In this document: piece by piece, positions 1-5,154 of the stretch
How the letters are laid out: every line of letters begins with the position of its first letter
How positions within the stretch are numbered: the stretch's first letter is position 1
Notes under the pieces: model-generated
Seen by the model: the letters and a program-made list of their open reading frames with translations, nothing else
Told to the model about the DNA's origin: nothing
Database searches by the model: none
Position numbers and translations under genes: made by a program
Source: Alphaproteobacteria bacterium
GTDB taxonomy: Bacteria; Pseudomonadota; Alphaproteobacteria; Reyranellales; Reyranellaceae
Direction of reading: 5' to 3'
Length of the DNA stretch: 5,154 nucleotides
Assembly: GCA_013290035.1 (NCBI GenBank)
Contig: JABCYT010000322.1
Coordinates: forward strand, 1 to 5,154

Positions 1-53
1 AGGACCTGGCCGGCATCGACCGCGTGGTGTCCGCGATGCATTCGAAGCATTAA
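1..53 (+). CDS. prmC: C-terminal end of probable release-factor glutamine methyltransferase PrmC (partial)
   Basis: Only the last 16 codons are in the window; codons begin at position 3 and the TAA stop is at 51-53. They read DLAGIDRVVSAMHSKH. The DLAG-DRVV pattern is how PrmC/HemK proteins usually end, because the final strand of the methyltransferase fold carries this motif. PrmC methylates the glutamine of the GGQ motif in release factors RF1 and RF2. In many Alphaproteobacteria prmC lies just upstream of a DUF4167 gene and clpB, exactly the order seen here. The call rests on a short tail plus gene order, so it is likely but not proven. The catalytic NPPY motif would lie outside the window. 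Confidence 0.7.
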   Translation, partial: DLAGIDRVVSAMHSKH

Positions 54-93
54 AGAGTTGGCAAAGGGGGGGAATGATACTACCTTCCGAATT

Positions 94-108
94 GCCCCTT
101 GGGGGGGC
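94..108 (+). terminator. Weak hairpin in the prmC-DUF4167 spacer, possible terminator
   Basis: GCCCC (94-98) can pair with GGGGC (104-108) around a TTGGG loop, about 40 nt after the prmC stop codon. An upstream AAGGGG (64-69) could compete for the same C-run. No real T-tract follows, only TTGG. The spacer 54-232 holds no gene and no clear sigma-70 promoter. The hairpin may attenuate readthrough or may simply be G/C-run composition. Confidence 0.25.
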
Positions 109-232
109 TTGGTCCGGGCCGATTGGTGGCACCGGGCGATTAATCCCTCTGAATATTGGCCGTGACGGCGCCCGGGAAGGGCAGAGGGTCGCTAACAACA
201 ACACCCGTCCGGCAGACAACTGGCCCTAGGTA

Positions 233-820
233 ATGAGACCAAACAATCGTCAGCGATCCCGCGGCGGTCGCAATGGTGGCGGCGGCGGTGGTGGCGGCCA
301 CCATAACAAGCCGCAGCATCACAATCCCAATCGTCCGCCCAATCGTAACCAGCTGTTCGACAGCAGCGGACCCGACGTCAGGGTCCGCGGCAACGCTCAT
401 CAGGTGTTCGACAAATACCAGGCGTTGGCCCGCGAGGCGGCGACGTCGGGCGACCGCATCCTGGCGGAGGCCTACTGGCAATATGCCGACCACTATTTCC
501 GCATGATCCAGACGATGGGCGGCTTCGGCCAGCGCAACAACCAGGGTTGGGGCGACGGCGGCGAAGAAGGCCAGACGCCGCCGCAGCAGCAGCAGGGTCA
601 GGGCGGTCCACCCCATCAGGCCAACGCCAATGGGCATGCCGAGGGCGAACGCCCGGGCGGTCGCGAGGAGCGTCGCGAGCAGAATGGCGAGACCGAGCCC
701 GGTCTGGGCGGTGTCGCTTTCCTCCAGGGCGGACGCAGCGCGCCGCCGGACAACGATCCGGCGGCCGACGAGCAGCCCGAGATCCCGGAGTATACGCCCG
801 GGAGCGGTCGCCGCGGCTGA
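233..820 (+). CDS. DUF4167 domain-containing protein, basic glycine-rich N-terminus
   Basis: This 195-aa protein has the three-part layout of the DUF4167 family. Residues 1-40 are a basic low-complexity tail rich in Arg, Gly, Asn and His, with eight consecutive glycines at 15-22. Residues about 41-95 are the conserved domain, recognised from SSGPDVRVRGNAHQVFDKY, then LAREA, SGDR, AEAYWQYADHYFRMI. Residues 96-195 are a disordered Gln/Gly/Pro- and Glu-rich tail with a CAG-encoded glutamine run near 118-121. The family's function is unknown. The RG-rich tail suggests nucleic-acid binding, which is inference. The gene sits between prmC and clpB, as in many Alphaproteobacteria, but its own terminator follows, so it is probably not co-transcribed with clpB. 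The ATG is preceded by only a short AGG (228-230) two bases away. The start is kept because MRPNNRQRSRGGRN matches typical family starts. Confidence 0.92.
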   Translation: MRPNNRQRSRGGRNGGGGGGGGHHNKPQHHNPNRPPNRNQLFDSSGPDVRVRGNAHQVFDKYQALAREAATSGDRILAEAYWQYADHYFRMIQTMGGFGQRNNQGWGDGGEEGQTPPQQQQGQGGPPHQANANGHAEGERPGGREERREQNGETEPGLGGVAFLQGGRSAPPDNDPAADEQPEIPEYTPGSGRRG

Positions 821-845
821 ACGAGCGATCCTGATCTTCGAAATG

Positions 846-874
846 ACGCCCGACGGCAACCGTCGGGCGTTTTT
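846..874 (+). terminator. Intrinsic terminator after the DUF4167 gene
   Basis: A perfect 11-bp stem pairs 846-856 (ACGCCCGACGG) with 860-870 (CCGTCGGGCGT) around a CAA loop, followed directly by TTTT (871-874). It lies 26 nt after the DUF4167 stop codon. This is a textbook rho-independent terminator, and it separates this gene from clpB. Confidence 0.95.
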
Positions 875-877
875 CGT

Positions 878-936
878 TGGTCCTGGAGGCGGACCAGGCC
901 TGACGCGAAGAAGCCGAGGAATGTGAAGGCCATTCC
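878..936 (+). repeat. Two hairpins with near-identical 7-nt loops
   Basis: Hairpin A is TGGTCC (878-883) / GGACCA (891-896) with loop TGGAGGC. Hairpin B is GGAATG (918-923) / CATTCC (931-936) with loop TGAAGGC. Both stems are perfect 6-mers, the stem sequences differ, and the 7-nt loops differ by one base. They lie between the DUF4167 terminator and the clpB promoter, so they would be transcribed only from readthrough or from an unseen promoter. Function unknown. Confidence 0.5.
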
Positions 937-974
937 AACGAAAAATCTTTTGGTTGTTTGATCTATGTCCTGTT

Positions 975-1023
975 GACGATCGTCGTGGCGCGGCAAGCTT
1001 CCCGCGAATAGCCGTACGTACGG
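975..1023. promoter_or_regulatory. Cluster of short palindromes upstream of the clpB promoter (possible operator sites)
   Basis: Three inverted repeats lie within 49 bp: GACGATCGTC (975-984, perfect), CGCGG/CCGCG (989-993 and 1002-1006, 8-nt spacer containing AAGCTT) and CCGTACGTACGG (1012-1023, perfect 12-mer). The last ends 6 bp before the -35 element of the heat-shock promoter, where an activator or repressor dimer could bind. No known operator is recognised, and there is no CIRCE element. Binding is inference. Confidence 0.35.
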
Positions 1024-1029
1024 TCTGGT

Positions 1030-1057
1030 CTTGCAAGGCTCGGATCCCTCCCCATAT
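1030..1057 (+). promoter_or_regulatory. RpoH (sigma-32)-type heat-shock promoter of clpB
   Basis: CTTGCAA (1030-1036) and CCCCATAT (1050-1057) are separated by 13 bp. This matches the sigma-32 consensus CTTGAAA-N(11-16)-CCCCATNT with one mismatch in the -35 element. Transcription would start near 1064, giving a leader of about 70 nt. clpB is a classical RpoH target in Proteobacteria, so sequence and gene agree. No comparable sigma-70 promoter is apparent in this spacer. Confidence 0.88.
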
Positions 1058-1069
1058 CGGCACAGGATG

Positions 1070-1081
1070 CCTCTCGAGAGG
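1070..1081 (+). repeat. Perfect palindrome at the 5' end of the clpB leader
   Basis: CCTCTCGAGAGG is a perfect 12-nt palindrome starting about 6 nt after the predicted transcription start. In RNA it can form a 4-bp stem with a TCGA loop. Alternatively its CTCTC (1071-1075) can pair with GAGAG (1129-1133) just before the clpB ATG. It could be a 5'-protecting hairpin, part of a leader switch or an operator. Confidence 0.4.
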
Positions 1082-1085
1082 GTCC

Positions 1086-1127
1086 GCTCTTTCGCCCGCC
1101 GAATGACGGGGGCGCGAATGAAAGGGT
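1086..1127 (+). promoter_or_regulatory. Candidate RNA thermometer: clpB leader hairpin pairing the Shine-Dalgarno sequence
   Basis: The Shine-Dalgarno sequence of clpB is AAGGG at 1122-1126, 7 nt before the ATG. By hand folding, GCTCTTTC (1086-1093) pairs with GAAAGGGT (1120-1127). The 8 bp include G-U wobbles at 1086/1127 and 1088/1125 and a central UUU/AAA. Inside it, GCCC (1094-1097) pairs with GGGC (1110-1113) and CC (1099-1100) with GG (1108-1109), leaving a bulge at 1114-1119 on the 3' side. The whole ribosome-binding sequence is thus buried in a weak A-U/G-U stem. This is the architecture of fourU-like thermometers in other heat-shock leaders. No energy calculation was possible, so the structure is a proposal. 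Confidence 0.45.
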
Positions 1128-1133
1128 AGAGAG

Positions 1134-3740
<2,607 letters not shown>

Positions 3741-3749
3741 ACCGGCACG

Positions 3750-3781
3750 GAACAAGCTGCCCGGATCCGGGCAGCTTGTTC
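3750..3781 (+). terminator. clpB terminator: 32-nt perfect palindrome
   Basis: Ten bases after the clpB stop, 3750-3763 (GAACAAGCTGCCCG) pairs perfectly with 3768-3781 around a GATC loop. The palindrome centre is GGATCC. The 14-bp stem has a GC-rich core and an AACAAG/CTTGTT base, as intrinsic terminators often do. No T-run follows beyond the stem (next bases GCGCGC), so it is not canonical. Being symmetric, it could act on both strands. It may also protect the clpB mRNA 3' end. Confidence 0.75.
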
Positions 3782-3835
3782 GCGCGCTGCTTTCTAGACG
3801 ATTGAAGTAAATCGCTCTTTGCCTGTCGGCCAACT

Positions 3836-3859
3836 CTATTTCCAACTCCTGGGAAATAG
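3836..3859. repeat. Intergenic hairpin with a CTCCT-containing loop
   Basis: CTATTTCC (3836-3843) and GGAAATAG (3852-3859) form a perfect 8-bp stem around an 8-nt loop AACTCCTG. On the plus strand the loop exposes CUCCU, complementary to a Shine-Dalgarno sequence; on the minus strand it exposes AGGAG. No T-tract follows on either side. It could belong to a small RNA or be a protein-binding site; nothing decides this. Confidence 0.4.
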
Positions 3860-3890
3860 GCGGGGCCTATCGCATGTGCCAATTCCCGTC

Positions 3891-3926
3891 GTCTCGACCG
3901 AGGGCCGCAGGCCCGAGCGGAGAGAC
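3891..3926. repeat. Compound inverted repeat, candidate REP-like intergenic element
   Basis: An outer repeat GTCTC (3891-3895) / GAGAC (3922-3926) encloses an inner repeat GGGCC (3902-3906) / GGCCC (3910-3914) with a GCA loop. The arms between, gaccga and gagcgga, are only partly complementary. The gene-free stretch 3782-4018 otherwise shows no coding signal. Nested imperfect palindromes like this in GC-rich intergenic DNA are often copies of dispersed repeats. A single copy in the window cannot prove that. Confidence 0.4.
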
Positions 3927-4018
3927 CTTGCTTCAACGATAGGCAGCAGCGGTTGAGCCGGTCGGCAACATAGAGCCATCGTTCATTATAGCCGCAGATA
4001 CGAGGGCCGCGTCCTTGG

Positions 4019-4399
4019 TCACACCTCGTTATCGTGGATGACATCCACCAGCATGTAGACCTTGGTGAGGCCTTCGAAGACTTCGCCACTCGTCACCTCT
4101 ACCTCAAAGACGTGGCCTTCTCGTATTCCGCCTGTGTGGCCTGCCTTGCTGGGGTACACGTCGGCCACCGGTTTGCCGCTAAATGTCGTCCGCTCACACA
4201 TGCCTCGCGCCTCACGGTCGGCAAGAAGCGCTTCACCGCGGTCAGTTTCCTGCTCGTAGACATCGAGCAGTTCGATGGCCGTGTCTTGGTCAACGCAGAT
4301 TATCTGCGGCATGTCTTCAAATGGCGGTGGCATCGTCCGCGCCAGAGCTGGGGCGGCAAGCACCCCGATCATCACTCCAACAATCGCCATATACCGCAT
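4019..4399 (-). CDS. Probable exported protein of unknown function, 126 aa
   Basis: I do not recognise the family with certainty. Residues 1-20 (MRYMAIVGVMIGVLAAPALA) look like a Sec signal peptide with a hydrophobic core and ALA cleavage motif, so the mature protein of about 106 aa would be periplasmic. The mature part has Cys35 and Cys68. The segment between them (ICVDQDTAIELLDVYEQ, then GEALLADREARGMC) resembles small alphaproteobacterial proteins with a Cys-helix-Gly-x-Ala-Leu-x(n)-Cys layout, possibly disulfide-bonded. That is an impression, not a match. The C-terminus (about 94-120) is rich in beta-branched residues, FEVEVTSGEVFEG then YMLVDV. The frame stays open upstream to 4579, but the ATG at 4399 is chosen because GAGG lies 5 nt before it and the signal peptide begins there. 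The stop is TGA. No clear promoter is seen. Confidence 0.72.
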   Translation of the reverse strand: MRYMAIVGVMIGVLAAPALARTMPPPFEDMPQIICVDQDTAIELLDVYEQETDRGEALLADREARGMCERTTFSGKPVADVYPSKAGHTGGIREGHVFEVEVTSGEVFEGLTKVYMLVDVIHDNEV

Positions 4400-4404
4400 A
4401 GAAA

Positions 4405-4408
4405 CCTC
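4405..4408 (-). promoter_or_regulatory. Ribosome binding site deciding the start of the 126-aa exported protein
   Basis: On the minus strand GAGG (4408-4405) precedes ATG 4399 by 5 nt. It is 14 nt from the next in-frame ATG (4390). A GTG at 4420 has no signal at the right distance. The site therefore favours 4399. Confidence 0.55.
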
Positions 4409-4426
4409 GCACCCGGTCACCGAATG

Positions 4427-4440
4427 GTCGGGAGACCGAC
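4427..4440. repeat. Short hairpin upstream of the 126-aa exported protein gene
   Basis: GTCGG (4427-4431) and CCGAC (4436-4440) form a 5-bp stem. On the plus strand the loop is GAGA, a GNRA tetraloop; on the minus strand it is TCTC. It lies 28-41 nt upstream of the minus-strand ATG at 4399, where an operator or leader hairpin would sit. No binding protein can be named. Confidence 0.25.
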
Positions 4441-4477
4441 TGTCGCCATGGTTTGGCAAGTTGGTCGTTTGCCATGC

Positions 4478-4590
4478 ATGGAGGTCAAACAGCTCGTCGG
4501 CTGGAACATCCGAAGAATACGCCAAGAGCGTGGCCTGAAATCGAGGCATCGGCGCATCAGGCGCATGTGAGCGCCGCATGGCTCGGCGAA
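4478..4590 (+). pseudogene. Frameshifted remnant of an XRE-family helix-turn-helix regulator
   Basis: From ATG 4478 the frame reads MEVKQLVGWNIRRIRQERGL, the typical opening of a Cro/C1-type (XRE) DNA-binding domain. The frame then turns to nonsense and stops at 4570. In the next frame, from about 4543, it continues EASAHQAHVSAAWLGE, matching helix 2, the turn and the recognition helix. The join needs one missing base between 4538 and 4542 (five bases where six are expected). After 4590 the usual ERG-x-RNPT motif is not seen, although the second frame stays open to a stop at 4738-4740 and contains LERLAELGARPVSL, vaguely like the domain's last helix. No Shine-Dalgarno precedes 4478. XRE regulators are common in prophages, toxin-antitoxin loci and metabolic operons, so this is probably debris of a lost gene. 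A sequencing indel is the alternative. Confidence 0.6.
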
Positions 4591-4630
4591 GCTCGTGAGT
4601 TTGAAGCCGAAGGGAACCGACGAAGCGGCG

Positions 4631-4957
4631 CTAGCCAACGGGCGCGCACGGTGGCAGCGTACGGCGCTTTCCTTGAGCGGCTTGCCGAGCTCGGCGCTCG
4701 GCCTGTCTCACTTGCCTCTCGGCTAACTGTTCCGGGGTAAGCTGCGCCAGGCGTTGGGCCTGTATCGCTCGCCTCTGGGCTCTCTGCTCAGGTGTAAGCT
4801 GGGGACCCACTTTACGGCAGGAGGGTGTTTGGGTTGGCGCCACATTTCCCGGCGACGGGTTGATCGGCGGGTTGCTGCCGGAGTTATCGTCAAAGGCCCA
4901 TGCAGGTATGGAAAAGGCGACAAGAGCCGCGCCGATCAGAACAGTCCTTAGCGACAA
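4631..4957 (-). CDS. Small exported Gln/Arg-rich protein with two LTPEQ motifs, 108 aa
   Basis: This is an unrecognised small protein with a clear export signal: residues 1-21 (MSLRTVLIGAALVAFSIPAWA) form a Sec signal peptide ending in AWA. The mature part begins with an Asn/Pro/Ser-rich linker (22-46), then Cys47, then a highly charged helical stretch (53-99) rich in Gln, Arg and Ala, then Cys104 and a Pro-rich end. LTPEQ occurs at 54-58 and 73-77, 19 residues apart. LTxxQ motifs mark the CpxP/Spy family of periplasmic stress chaperones. Here the protein is shorter and more basic, so membership is only a possibility. The start is the TTG at 4957, not the upstream ATG at 5026, because GGAGG lies 8 nt before TTG and the signal peptide starts there. 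The stop is TAG. The gene lies upstream of the 126-aa gene on the same strand, 231 bp apart, so co-transcription is uncertain. Confidence 0.75.
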   Translation of the reverse strand: MSLRTVLIGAALVAFSIPAWAFDDNSGSNPPINPSPGNVAPTQTPSCRKVGPQLTPEQRAQRRAIQAQRLAQLTPEQLAERQVRQAERRARQAAQGKRRTLPPCAPVG

Positions 4958-4965
4958 GGCAAGTT

Positions 4966-4970
4966 CCTCC
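4966..4970 (-). promoter_or_regulatory. Ribosome binding site deciding a TTG start
   Basis: GGAGG on the minus strand (4970-4966) lies 8 nt before TTG 4957. This is the strongest Shine-Dalgarno match in the right-hand part of the window, and it sets the start 23 codons downstream of the longest possible one. Confidence 0.7.
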
Positions 4971-5119
4971 GCATTCGCGTTGACGGACCGTAGAGCAGCG
5001 AAATGTGTCGGCTGGATGATCGGCACAAGCCTTTTGTGTGCGGCGTCGGCGTTCTGCTTTCACCCCCACGACCCTTCACGGGCACGTTTGGGACGGTGAG
5101 GTCGTATCCATTGAAGTCG

Positions 5120-5145
5120 GCTGGGTAAGGTACTCCTTAACCAGC
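5120..5145. repeat. Hairpin near the right edge of the window
   Basis: GCTGG (5120-5124) pairs with CCAGC (5141-5145), and TAAGG (5126-5130) with CCTTA (5135-5139). There is one G-A mismatch (5125/5140) and a TACT loop. No T-tract follows on either strand. It could be a terminator for a minus-strand gene beyond the edge (a TAA in one minus frame lies at 5139-5137) or an operator for the 108-aa gene. The stretch 4971-5154 shows no supportable gene. Confidence 0.4.
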
Positions 5146-5154
5146 GGGCGCGGA

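Noticed and set aside
54..232. Search for a promoter or RNA gene before the DUF4167 gene
   Set aside because: No convincing -35/-10 pair, tRNA fold or riboswitch was found. The G-runs at 66-72 and 101-107 are not part of a recognisable element.
585..596. CAG trinucleotide run in the DUF4167 gene
   Set aside because: It is only about four units and encodes part of the Gln-rich tail, ordinary low-complexity coding sequence rather than a special repeat.
4034..4570. A 178-codon plus-strand open frame opposite the 126-aa exported protein
   Set aside because: Most of it is the antisense of a gene with a signal peptide and a placed ribosome binding site. Only its last 30 codons (from 4478) look protein-like, and these are reported as the XRE remnant.
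4754..4951. Plus-strand open frame opposite the 108-aa exported protein
   Set aside because: It has no ribosome binding site or domain. The minus strand has GGAGG, a signal peptide and motif repeats.

Overview
The window is high-GC bacterial DNA. It carries a gene order typical of Alphaproteobacteria: the 3' end of a probable prmC, a DUF4167 protein, then clpB. DUF4167 proteins are, as far as I know, essentially alphaproteobacterial. The clpB promoter also matches the RpoH (sigma-32) heat-shock consensus. Genus cannot be fixed from the sequence alone.

Layout, left to right. Positions 1-53 hold the last 16 codons of a probable prmC (release-factor glutamine methyltransferase). A 179-bp spacer leads to the DUF4167 gene (233-820), which ends in a textbook intrinsic terminator (846-874). 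Positions 875-1133 form the clpB control region. It holds two look-alike hairpins, several short perfect palindromes, a strong RpoH-type promoter (1030-1057) and a leader of about 70 nt that can fold so that the Shine-Dalgarno sequence is paired. The complete clpB gene (1134-3740, 868 aa) has all catalytic motifs of both AAA+ rings and ends at a 32-nt perfect palindrome (3750-3781), probably its terminator. Positions 3782-4018 contain no gene that I can support, only two inverted repeats and a perfect TATAAT on the minus strand.

The right-hand 1.1 kb is accessory-looking. It has two small minus-strand genes for probable exported proteins (4019-4399, 126 aa; 4631-4957, 108 aa). The second contains two LTPEQ motifs. 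Between them, on the plus strand, is a frameshifted remnant of an XRE-type helix-turn-helix regulator. The last 200 bp hold a hairpin and no supportable gene.

Functionally, the left part is conserved housekeeping and stress biology: translation termination, an uncharacterised basic protein and the ClpB disaggregase. I see no new multi-gene system. The most interesting candidate is regulatory: a possible RNA thermometer in the clpB leader stacked on a heat-shock promoter. The decayed regulator and the two unrecognised exported proteins come next.
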